NCBI GenBank assembly: GCA_905373625.1
Contig: CAJPTS010000095.1
Coordinates: 1-7,095, forward strand
Origin: Bacteroidia bacterium
Lineage (GTDB): Bacteria > Bacteroidota > Bacteroidia > Bacteroidales > CAJPTX01
DNA length: 7,095 bases
Reading direction: 5' to 3'
Positions 1 through 6,839 of the stretch are shown one piece after another (within the stretch, counting starts at the first letter, position 1; every line of letters starts with the position of its first letter). Position numbers and translations under genes: made by a program. Below the pieces are notes generated by a model. The model was not told the origin of the DNA, searched no databases, and saw only the letters and a list, made by a program, of their open reading frames with translations.

Positions 1-194
1 CGACGCAGCGTGTTCATCGTGCAATGTTATTTGTTTACACGAAGATACGGAAAAATCGCCTTAAACGAAGGAGATAAGTGGTTTTACAATATACTCGCAT
101 ATCACAATCCAGCTGTTATTTTTTTAGGCGAGATAATACCACATTATTTTCTGATAATAAGCATATTACATATACAACGTCAGCCCATAAAGCA
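1..194. other. AT-rich intergenic region, no gene supported
   Basis: No convincing coding sequence is present. An open frame on the plus strand (10-237) starts at a GTG, runs through both hairpins' neighbourhood and has a composition unlike a protein gene. On the minus strand an ATG at 17-15 begins an open frame (MNTLR...) that leaves the window after five codons. It could be the start of the next minus-strand gene, but this cannot be judged from so few codons. Confidence 0.4.
40..47 (-). promoter_or_regulatory. possible Bacteroidetes -7 element for a gene beyond the window edge
   Basis: The minus strand reads TATCTTCG here, one mismatch from the Bacteroidetes -7 consensus TAnnTTTG. A TTCG lies 18 nt upstream (one mismatch from the -33 TTTG). 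An ATG follows about 22 nt downstream at 17-15. The position, after a terminator and before an ATG, is sensible, but short degenerate motifs of this kind occur by chance in AT-rich DNA. Confidence 0.2.
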
Positions 195-228
195 AAACAG
201 ACACGGCTTATTCAAGCTGTATCTGTTT
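195..228. terminator. long imperfect hairpin, possible backup terminator
   Basis: Two 15-nt arms (195-209 and 214-228) pair around a 4-nt loop (ATTC) with one mismatch and one G-T pair. The arms begin AAACAGA and end TCTGTTT. Read on the minus strand, the stem runs into TTTTGCTTTAT, a moderately U-rich tail, so this could be a second terminator 24 nt beyond the main one at 282-252. Read on the plus strand, the tail is TTTACTTTATAA, so use by a plus-strand gene to the left of the window is also possible. The stem is clear; the function is inferred. Confidence 0.45.
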
Positions 229-247
229 ACTTTATAATAAAGAGAAT

Positions 248-282
248 AAAAAACGGGCACTACCCAAAAGGTAGCACCCGTT
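248..282 (-). terminator. intrinsic terminator of the activase gene
   Basis: On the minus strand, two 13-nt arms (282-270 and 264-252) starting AACGGG and ending CCCGTT enclose a TTTTG loop, and the stem leads into a run of six T (253-248). The stem begins 23 nt after the TAA stop of the large gene. Two internal pairs are G-U wobbles in the minus-strand RNA, whereas in plus-strand RNA the same positions would be C/A mismatches. The structure is therefore stronger in the direction of the gene it follows. Confidence 0.88.
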
Positions 283-305
283 CTAAAATCGTGTATAAAA
301 AACTC

Positions 306-3300
306 TTAGCCTAGTGGAATCCCTAGTTGAGTAGAAGGCATTATCATGGCTTTTGCATTCTCTTTCAAAAAATGCAACCGATTAAAAAAGTTAACCTCAC
401 TCACCCCACTATCCAGATCTAGGAAGAGAAGACTAAGATTTGGGTAAAGCTCACGTACCTTTTTCTCGATCCCTTTTGCCACTATATGATTGGCAATACA
501 ACCAAAAGGTTGCAAACAAACCACACTATTGATTCCTTCTTTAGCAAAGCGAACAAACGAAGCAGGGATAAGCCATCCTTCTCCGAACTGAGCATTTAAG
601 TTTATTACAGACGAGGCCATCTCTGCCTCGTGACTTGGCATACCGATGTGCCGATAAAAGGGAAAACTCTTTACTCGACTCTCCATTTTCCGAATAATGC
701 GGAAAAGTAAGCGCTCAATAGTGGGTAGGAACTTCACAACAAGAGATGAGTTCTCAATCTTATCTCTTACTCGTACGCGTGCACTTGCTAACCCTTCCAA
801 GAAAAACTCGCAGAGAGCAGGTACTACGGGTTCTATCCCTTGTGAGGCGAGCCAGTCTACAACACCACGATTGGCATAACGGTTATATTTCACAAAAATC
901 TCACCCACTATCCCGACGCGGGGCATAACCTTTGGAGTTATGGCTTGATTAAACTCATCTGCAGCCTGATCCAGAAGTCCGTACATCTGCTTAGTCTCGC
1001 CATTCTTTAGGCGCTTCATCCCCAACTTTGTGTACTTATCAAACAGTTGTTGCGCTAAGCCAGCTTTCCGCTCACGTACGCGCGATGCTTGGAATAGAGT
1101 AGAAAGAATATCTGCATATACTAATGCGCGCACTAAAGGGAACATTAGTTTCTTCCACGGGATCTTGAAACCTGGTTGCTCATTGAATTCCCCACTTCCT
1201 ACAGAGACTGAAATCACGGGTACATCGTCTAGCCCCACTTGTTGCAAAGCTTTTTTTACCAGAGCTATGTAGTTAGTAGCACGACACTGTCCGCCTGTTT
1301 GCGTAATACCAAATGCCACTTCTTCGCGCTTATATTTACCAGTAGCAATTGCTTGCATGAAATCGCCCACGACAAGCGTTGCGGGATAGCAGATTTCGTT
1401 GTTGCTATAGCGCAAACCATAAACTGCCGTAGATTCGGAACTTGGTGGGAGGTTTACTGCTTTATAGCCCGCCAACTCAAAAAGGATTGGGAGATAGGGG
1501 GAGTAAGGATCACCAAACCAAGGCATCAGGATCGTCCGATCGCGATCTTTATCTTCAAAGACGCAGTGATTTACATGAGGCGTTTTATCAGCCTCGCTAT
1601 CTACTCCTTCTCGTAATTTCAGACTCTCAATGAGAGAACGGATGCGCAACCGCAGCGAACCCACATTACTCACATCGTCAACCTTGAGAACGGTAGCCGT
1701 TTTACCTGTTGTACGAAGTATCTCTGTAGATTCGTCGACAACATACGCATCAGGTCCACAGCCAAAAGAGGTGATCTGCACATAGTGTACATTACGCCCT
1801 GCGCGGGCAGCCCAGTGGGCAGCTGCTATAATACGATTTGTAAATCCCCACTGATGCACACTTACAGACGCCTTGGGATCTAGTTCGTCGCGACGCGCTA
1901 TATCCTCAGTTACAACATCTACACCAAATTCTGTGATAATCTGTGAGACCTTGTGTTGTATGAGCGGATCTGTATGATACGGACGCCCTGCAAGCATTAC
2001 AAGCGTACGTCCCTCTTTTTCGGCTTCTGTGGCTACTTCTTCATTACGTCTGATGAGATCTGCAAAGAACTGCTCCTGTTCCTCTAAAGCCGCTGAGAAA
2101 GCCGCTTCAAACGTTTTCTTGGGAATTGGGAATAAATCTTTTGCGAATCCCTGCAAATAACTCCAGCATTGTTTTTTGAGCAACCGATCATCCTTAAAAC
2201 TAATGGAAGGAGCATCTATTTCGAGATTTTCGGGCAAATGACCTATGAGAGAACTGCGCAATACCTCAGAATAACCAGACACAACGGGGCAGTTAAAACT
2301 ATTGCTTACTCCCGTTACCTCCTTAGCTTCGTAGACAACGAACGGAACAAATATCCTATCAACCCCACGTTTAATCAGATCTAGTACATGCCCATGTGCT
2401 ATCTTGGCAGGAAAACACACATTGTCCGACATTACCGTGTGTGCCCCTTTCTCACTGAGACGAATCGTAGACTCGCCAGATACTTTTACTTCAAAACCGC
2501 ACTTCGTGAAAAGCGTAAACCAGAAAGGGAAGTGTTCATACATTCCCAGTATGCGTGGAATCCCGATTATCGGAGCTTTTTTGTTCGCTTTAGCGGCAAG
2601 ACGTTGCTGCGATTTATAATCAAATACTCGTTTGTATTTCCATTCGCTTACGTTCTCCCCGTGTTTGTGAGCCTCTCCCTGATTACTAAATACCTTTTCA
2701 CACTTGTTGCCCGCAAAATAGATCTCACCATTGTCAAACTCAAAGGTGGTAACCTCACAATGGTTGTAACAACCTTTACACCCACCTAGTTTTGTAGTAT
2801 GCGATGCTACCTTCGCTACCTCTAGGAGGTCGCGCTGAGGGAATGCTTTATGTTGCGCCTCTTGTTGTGCATGCAATGCTGCGCCAAATGCTCCCATAAG
2901 TTCTGGTGCATCTGTTATAATGACCTTCCGTCCTGTTTCTAACTCGAAAGCCCGTGAAACGGAAGGATTACGCAGCGTACCGCCCTGCACCATGACATGA
3001 TTCCCTAGAACATTGAAGTCCTTTATTTTCAAGACTTTGTTCAAACAGTTGCGCACTACGGCATAGCCGAGACCCGCCGAGATGTCGCCATGCGAAGCCC
3101 CTTCGCGCAAAGACTGTTTTACACGAGAATTCATAAAAACCGTGCAACGCGTACCCAAATCGCACGGAGATTGAGACTTACATGCCTCTGTCGCAAAACT
3201 CGAAACCTCTTGCCCCAAGCTACGTGCAAAGGTCTCTATAAACGAACCACAGCCCGACGAGCAAGCTTCATTGATCTCTAAACGCGCAATTGTGCCGTGA

Positions 3301-4622
3301 TCAATAAAAGCGGCTTTCATATCTTGCCCACCGATGTCTAGGATAAACGAGACATCGGGATCAAAAAAGGATGCTCCCACGTAATGCGCTATGGTTTCTA
3401 CCACTCCGAGATTCAAACCAAAAGCTTTACGTATAAGATCTTCGCCGTAACCTGTGACACAGCTCCCCCCAATTTGTATGCTAACGCCTTCGCGCTGCGC
3501 TTGCTCTACCAATTCCTGCAAACTAGCCGCCACTGCACCAAGCGGGTCGCCAGAGTTTTTCCGATAGGCACGGAATATAATCTGCTTCTGATTGTTTAGT
3601 ACAATTACTTTTGTAGTAGTAGAGCCGCTATCTATGCCCAGATAGCAAGCCCCGTCATTCGCCGAAGAAAGTGGTGCTGCTGGTAGTTTGTACTGCGACT
3701 TACTATCTAACCAACGTTTGTACTCTTCTTCGTCGCGAAAGAGAGGCGTCAAGCCTCGCGGACGTACTGAGGAAGATACTCGATTCTGATCTCGAAAGAG
3801 TTGTAGAAGCTCCTCAAAAGTATAAGCTTGGTTTTCAGGGTTAACATGAAGTGCCGTTCCCCATGCGGGTATAGCCTGTACGCATTCGGGTATTATAAAA
3901 TCTGTAGTTTGAAGCCCCGTAGCTTCTATAAATGCAGAACGTAAAGGCTCAATATGCGCAAAAGGTCCCCCACATAAGATAACCTTAGGACGTAAAGTAT
4001 ACCCTCGTGAAAGGGTCGTAAGCACTTGCACACTTACGGCATGAAAAATCGATGCTGCAATGTCTTCGCGTCGCGCACCGCGCGCCAAAAGATTCTGAAT
4101 ATCTGTTTTAGAAAAAACGCCGCAGCGCGATGCTATGGGATGTTTTTTAGTAGCTTTAAGAGCTAATTCGCCCAACTTCTCTACTTCAACACCTAGCAAG
4201 ACAGCCATCTGATCAATGAAAGCCCCAGTTCCTCCTGCACAACTTCCATTCATGCGGATATCTGGTGGTCGATTAGGCTCGAAGAATATCATCTTGGCGT
4301 CCTCACCGCCTATATCAACCAAGCTTGCCGCTTCTGGATAACGCGTCTCTGCCACGCGGCACGCAGCAATAACCTCTTGCACAAATTGTAGATGACATCG
4401 CTCGGCAATCCCCATCCCCGCCGATCCCGTTATTGCTAGCTGCAAACGCTCATTTGATCGTGTTTTAGCTAATTCTCCAAAAACCCGCTCCAGAGTTCCC
4501 GAAACATCGGCATTATGACGCGTATAAAACGTATCTAACACGCTACCCGTAGCGTCTACAGACACCACCTTGAGTGTGGTTGAACCGACATCCAACCCCA
4601 CCCGTATGATTTCGTGTTCCAT
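306..4622 (-). CDS. fused acyl-CoA dehydratase activase / HgdB-like protein (BadF-BadF-DUF2229-HgdB), 1438 aa
   Basis: This is a cytoplasmic iron-sulfur protein of the 2-hydroxyglutaryl-CoA dehydratase activator-related family. Family members use ATP hydrolysis to drive a low-potential electron from a [4Fe-4S] cluster onto a partner reductase or dehydratase. Two ASKHA ATPase domains are visible: residues ~5-260 (phosphate loop GLDVGSTTLK, VDIGGEDAK, C128 in SCAGGTG, C167 in RCGVF) and ~326-585 (GIDSGSTTTK, LDIGGQDMK, C454 in EACSSGCG, C493 in RCTVF). A Cys cluster follows (C615, C618, C622, C641). Two HgdB-like modules come next: ~685-975, including DUF2229 (C736 in VCFPAK, GRPYHTDP, C955 in FGCGPD), and ~1028-1430 (C1078 in ICYPA, C1113, GEIFVKYN, C1375 in PFGC). 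The length is normal for the fused form found in anaerobes. The start is the ATG at 4622, seven codons before the first ATPase motif; no strong ribosome site is seen. The frame is intact throughout. The family is certain, the substrate unknown. Confidence 0.95.
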   Translation of the reverse strand: MEHEIIRVGLDVGSTTLKVVSVDATGSVLDTFYTRHNADVSGTLERVFGELAKTRSNERLQLAITGSAGMGIAERCHLQFVQEVIAACRVAETRYPEAASLVDIGGEDAKMIFFEPNRPPDIRMNGSCAGGTGAFIDQMAVLLGVEVEKLGELALKATKKHPIASRCGVFSKTDIQNLLARGARREDIAASIFHAVSVQVLTTLSRGYTLRPKVILCGGPFAHIEPLRSAFIEATGLQTTDFIIPECVQAIPAWGTALHVNPENQAYTFEELLQLFRDQNRVSSSVRPRGLTPLFRDEEEYKRWLDSKSQYKLPAAPLSSANDGACYLGIDSGSTTTKVIVLNNQKQIIFRAYRKNSGDPLGAVAASLQELVEQAQREGVSIQIGGSCVTGYGEDLIRKAFGLNLGVVETIAHYVGASFFDPDVSFILDIGGQDMKAAFIDHGTIARLEINEACSSGCGSFIETFARSLGQEVSSFATEACKSQSPCDLGTRCTVFMNSRVKQSLREGASHGDISAGLGYAVVRNCLNKVLKIKDFNVLGNHVMVQGGTLRNPSVSRAFELETGRKVIITDAPELMGAFGAALHAQQEAQHKAFPQRDLLEVAKVASHTTKLGGCKGCYNHCEVTTFEFDNGEIYFAGNKCEKVFSNQGEAHKHGENVSEWKYKRVFDYKSQQRLAAKANKKAPIIGIPRILGMYEHFPFWFTLFTKCGFEVKVSGESTIRLSEKGAHTVMSDNVCFPAKIAHGHVLDLIKRGVDRIFVPFVVYEAKEVTGVSNSFNCPVVSGYSEVLRSSLIGHLPENLEIDAPSISFKDDRLLKKQCWSYLQGFAKDLFPIPKKTFEAAFSAALEEQEQFFADLIRRNEEVATEAEKEGRTLVMLAGRPYHTDPLIQHKVSQIITEFGVDVVTEDIARRDELDPKASVSVHQWGFTNRIIAAAHWAARAGRNVHYVQITSFGCGPDAYVVDESTEILRTTGKTATVLKVDDVSNVGSLRLRIRSLIESLKLREGVDSEADKTPHVNHCVFEDKDRDRTILMPWFGDPYSPYLPILFELAGYKAVNLPPSSESTAVYGLRYSNNEICYPATLVVGDFMQAIATGKYKREEVAFGITQTGGQCRATNYIALVKKALQQVGLDDVPVISVSVGSGEFNEQPGFKIPWKKLMFPLVRALVYADILSTLFQASRVRERKAGLAQQLFDKYTKLGMKRLKNGETKQMYGLLDQAADEFNQAITPKVMPRVGIVGEIFVKYNRYANRGVVDWLASQGIEPVVPALCEFFLEGLASARVRVRDKIENSSLVVKFLPTIERLLFRIIRKMESRVKSFPFYRHIGMPSHEAEMASSVINLNAQFGEGWLIPASFVRFAKEGINSVVCLQPFGCIANHIVAKGIEKKVRELYPNLSLLFLDLDSGVSEVNFFNRLHFLKENAKAMIMPSTQLGIPLG

Positions 4623-4765
4623 AAAATCTTTCGCAATCCTGCTCAGTATTAAATTTCTTTCTCCGCGTACTTCCTCTTAACAACCTACACCAAAAGATGG
4701 AACGAACCTCGCGGGCTGCCCCGCATTTCCGTTCACTCTTACTAAATATTTCTGCTACTGTTTTC
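4623..4765. promoter_or_regulatory. gap between the RHH-like gene and the activase, with a weak hairpin
   Basis: The 143-bp gap separates two minus-strand genes. It holds a two-part stem: an inner GCGGG/CCCGC pair with a 4-nt loop (4711-4724) inside an outer GAACG/CGTTC pair (4700-4734). The minus-strand tail is CATCTTTTGG, only partly U-rich, so this may be a leaky terminator or attenuator, or nothing. I found no good match to TAnnTTTG. Whether the activase has its own promoter or is read through from parA is open. Confidence 0.3.
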
Positions 4766-5047
4766 CTATTCCTCCGACCTATCTTTTTGTTCCTTTGCCT
4801 CTTTCAGCATACGGCTTCGCAAAGCCAACAAATCATCTACGGCCAATGCAAGTAAAGCCTCGGGTGTGGTGTGCAAATATTCTGCCAATAGCGTTAAATC
4901 TTCCCATTGTTCTGATCTAATTGGAACACAAGGCGAATTGTTTTGTTCAGTTGCGTTGGCATCACCAGCTTCTTCGCCGTTCAAATACTGTGTATTCGAA
5001 CGCAATGCAGCTTGTATTTCACTCAATGTTTTACGCTTCTTACTCAT
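4766..5047 (-). CDS. small ParA-partner candidate with ribbon-helix-helix-like C-terminus, 93 aa
   Basis: I do not recognise a named family. Residues 1-38 are polar and probably disordered, with a basic start (MSKKRK). Residues 39-78 fit the strand-helix-helix pattern of ribbon-helix-helix DNA-binding proteins: a short strand PCVPI (39-43), helix 45-58 ending LLAEYLH, a turn HTT (59-61), then helix 62-78 (PEALLALAVDDLLALRSRM). A charged tail of Lys, Glu and Arg (79-93) follows. The ATG overlaps the end of parA by 8 nt (ATGAGTAA), so the two are translationally coupled. In type Ib partition systems a small RHH protein follows a short ParA, binds the centromere and uses a basic flexible N-terminus to stimulate the ATPase. 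Size, order and layout fit that role, but it is inference from pattern, not a recognised homology. Confidence 0.8.
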   Translation of the reverse strand: MSKKRKTLSEIQAALRSNTQYLNGEEAGDANATEQNNSPCVPIRSEQWEDLTLLAEYLHTTPEALLALAVDDLLALRSRMLKEAKEQKDRSEE

Positions 5048-5798
5048 TCGCTTTCAATATTTCTTTTGCTAGATGCGCATAATCCTCACTACCGTGTGAC
5101 TTAGGCGCATAGTCAAACACTGTTTTATGAAACGCTGCAGATTCCATAAGCGCTATATCCTGACGTATGTAAGTATCAAACATCTTTTTACCTACCCGCA
5201 CGTCATCTGTAATACTCTTCACAACTGCTTGGCAAAATTTTGTACGCGGGTTGAGTTTCACAAAAAGTATACCAGCCAACTCTAATTGGTTATTCATGCG
5301 CTTACGAACCTTGTCGGTCACTTGCAAAATGCGATCTAAACCAATAAATGCAAAATTCTCCGCCTGCATAGGGACTAGAAACTGATCTGCCGCGACGAGC
5401 GAATTGATAGAGAGTATACCTAAGCTTGGGGGACAATCAATGAGGATGTAGTCATAACTCTGCTGGAGAGGTTCTAAGATCTCGCGCAACATAAACTCGC
5501 GTCCAGGCTCATTCGCTAAGCGAGTTTCAAAGTCAAGAAGATCGGCACGCGAGGGGATGAGCGAGATCTTATCGACCTTCTGTACTGCTTCCTGTACTGG
5601 AACTCCGTCTACCAAGACTTCGCCTATACTGACCTTAGGTACTTCTATGGCAAAAGAAGAGGTGAGATTACCTTGGCTATCCAAATCTATTAGAAGGACT
5701 TTTTTTCTACGTCGTTGTAGCGCAGCACCAAGATTGAGAACTGTGGTAGTCTTACCCGTTCCCCCTTTATTATTGATGACAGATATTATTTTAGTCAT
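5040..5798 (-). CDS. ParA/Soj-family ATPase, 252 aa
   Basis: This is a MinD/ParA-type P-loop ATPase, which forms ATP-bound dimers on the nucleoid and positions DNA or protein cargo. The deviant Walker A motif KGGTGKTTT (residues 11-19) has both the signature Lys11 and Lys16. Walker A' is LLIDLDSQGN (35-44) and Walker B is YILIDCPPS (117-125). A basic C-terminal part fits non-specific DNA binding. At 252 aa with no N-terminal helix-turn-helix it is of the short Soj or type Ib kind. No ParB with the usual large HTH domain follows; instead an overlapping 93-aa gene does. Translation starts at the ATG at 5798, three codons before the first strand, after an A-rich leader (ACAACCACAGA). A likely promoter lies at 5884-5877. 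The family is certain; whether it moves chromosome, an integrated element or protein cargo is unknown. Confidence 0.95.
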   Translation of the reverse strand: MTKIISVINNKGGTGKTTTVLNLGAALQRRRKKVLLIDLDSQGNLTSSFAIEVPKVSIGEVLVDGVPVQEAVQKVDKISLIPSRADLLDFETRLANEPGREFMLREILEPLQQSYDYILIDCPPSLGILSINSLVAADQFLVPMQAENFAFIGLDRILQVTDKVRKRMNNQLELAGILFVKLNPRTKFCQAVVKSITDDVRVGKKMFDTYIRQDIALMESAAFHKTVFDYAPKSHGSEDYAHLAKEILKANE

Positions 5799-5876
5799 TC
5801 TGTGGTTGTTATTTATATTTTGAAAACCCTGATTACACTCCGAATGATTTTTGTCTTTTTACGCAAGCCATCATTG

Positions 5877-5884
5877 CAAAGATA
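5877..5884 (-). promoter_or_regulatory. -7 promoter element for parA and its partner
   Basis: The minus strand reads TATCTTTG, an exact match to the Bacteroidetes -7 consensus TAnnTTTG. It begins 7 nt after the ispD stop codon and would give a leader of roughly 70 nt before the parA ATG. No clear -33 TTTG is seen at the expected distance, where the sequence is the A-rich end of ispD. The parA pair is thus probably transcribed separately from ispD, although read-through is also possible since no terminator lies between them. Confidence 0.5.
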
Positions 5885-5890
5885 CGGCAG

Positions 5891-6598
5891 TTAGCTCTTT
5901 TTGCTTACATGAGAGGCGGCAACAAGCATATCCGTAGGCGTAGTAATTTTTATATTCAAATCTTTCGCCTCTAGTAAAAAAATGTGCGTGTCGGGCAGCA
6001 TGGCTTTCACAAGAGAGACGTCGTCAGAATAAGAAGATTCCCCCCGTTCTTTCCAAAGCGTGAATGCTTGGCAAAATATTGTGATACGAAAAGCTTGAGG
6101 TGTCTGTGCACTCCATAGATGCGAACGTTCCAGAATACGACGTATTACGCCACTGTCGTCCAATTCGTAAATTGTGTCTACGACCGAAGCACCCAAAACG
6201 ACCCCATCATGTAACTCTAGCGCCCCCATGACATTTTCAAGGTCACGTAACGAGAGTAAAGCACGTGCTGCGTCGTGATATATAAGATTTTTTACCTCAT
6301 TATCAGTGCAATAAGCCAAAAATGCGTGGTATGAGGAGTAAGTGCGATTAGTCCCACCCTCTATTATTTTTATAGGCTTCGTTATTTTTGTTTTCCATTC
6401 TGAGAGATTTATCCATCGAGAAGCATCTGGGGGTAGCACCACCCCTATTTCATCAATGAGCGGGGAGGCGAGAAAAGTCTCTAAAGTACGCTGTAGAAGC
6501 GTCTTCCCAGCTAGGGGTAAAAATTGTTTCGGACACTCTGTCTGCATACGCGTGCCGCTTCCCCCTGCCAACAGTATACCTACATTTTTGTGTCTCAT
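5891..6598 (-). CDS. ispD: 2-C-methyl-D-erythritol 4-phosphate cytidylyltransferase, 235 aa
   Basis: IspD transfers CMP from CTP to 2-C-methyl-D-erythritol 4-phosphate, giving 4-diphosphocytidyl-methylerythritol in the cytoplasmic MEP pathway to isoprenoids. Motifs in order: the CTP-binding loop LLAGGSGTRM (residues 9-18) with PKQF (23-26, Lys24 catalytic by family position); GGTNRTYSS (81-89); HDAAR (108-112), where most relatives have HDAARP but this one has Ala at 113; SAQTPQAFR (163-171); SDDVSLV (191-197); and NIKITTPTDM (215-224) near the C-terminus. The length is typical of the family. The ATG at 6598 sits five codons before the first strand. The related TarI enzymes (ribitol phosphate) share the fold; the HDAAR and NIKIT motifs favour IspD. 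Its upstream DNA is an insertion-sequence relic, so the promoter must be close to the start or inside that relic. Confidence 0.93.
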   Translation of the reverse strand: MRHKNVGILLAGGSGTRMQTECPKQFLPLAGKTLLQRTLETFLASPLIDEIGVVLPPDASRWINLSEWKTKITKPIKIIEGGTNRTYSSYHAFLAYCTDNEVKNLIYHDAARALLSLRDLENVMGALELHDGVVLGASVVDTIYELDDSGVIRRILERSHLWSAQTPQAFRITIFCQAFTLWKERGESSYSDDVSLVKAMLPDTHIFLLEAKDLNIKITTPTDMLVAASHVSKKS

Positions 6599-6619
6599 AT
6601 TTTTCTACTCTAACAGCAA

Positions 6620-6627
6620 TAAACATA
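6620..6627 (-). promoter_or_regulatory. possible -7 element for ispD
   Basis: The minus strand reads TATGTTTA, one mismatch (final A for G) from TAnnTTTG, 21 nt before the ispD ATG. No matching -33 element is evident and the resulting leader would be very short. It is listed because it is the best candidate in the ~50 bp between the transposase relic and ispD. Confidence 0.25.
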
Positions 6628-6650
6628 GGCAATTTACGAATTTAGAGCGT

Positions 6651-6818
6651 TTAATAGCCGAGCGATTTTCTAGGACGATTATTAAACTGCTCCTGTTTGG
6701 CTAAAATGAACTCCGCAGAGAGCCCTTCTAACGAAGAACCTTTGGGTACATATTGGTGAATGAGTCCATTCATATTTTCATTTGCGCCCCGCTCCCACGA
6801 GTGGTAGAAAGCATTGCA
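6651..6818 (-). pseudogene. relic of an IS30-family transposase, C-terminal end only
   Basis: The minus-strand frame ending at the TAA at 6653-6651 carries the C-terminal signature of IS30-family DDE transposases: YHSWERGANENMNGLI, which includes the catalytic Glu of the DDE triad in NEN, then QYVPKGSSL and, near the end, FNNRPRKSLGY. In intact relatives the chain normally continues with a KTP-like motif after LGY; here a stop takes the Lys position. Upstream, the same frame meets a TAA at about 6848-6846, and the TDNG-type motif of the second Asp is absent from all three minus-strand frames up to the window edge. Only about 55 of an expected 300 or more codons survive, with no start, so it is inactive. 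It points toward ispD. Confidence 0.8.
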
Positions 6819-6839
6819 TAGAAAGCGATGCGCGTAAAG

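Noticed and set aside
10..237. Plus-strand frame of 75 codons at the left edge
   Set aside because: GTG start, hydrophobic low-complexity translation from AT-rich DNA, and its end lies in the hairpin region.
1239..1616. Open frame of 125 codons on the plus strand inside the activase gene
   Set aside because: It is antisense to the conserved second HgdB-like module, with no recognisable domain.
2388..2789. Open frame of 133 codons on the plus strand inside the activase gene
   Set aside because: It is fully antisense to conserved activase sequence (the Cys cluster and start of DUF2229), has no family motif and is explained by codon bias of the real gene.
5040..5047. Possible frameshift between parA and the 93-aa gene
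   Set aside because: ParA has a full-length, normal C-terminus and the downstream gene has its own ATG; an ATGAGTAA overlap is ordinary translational coupling.
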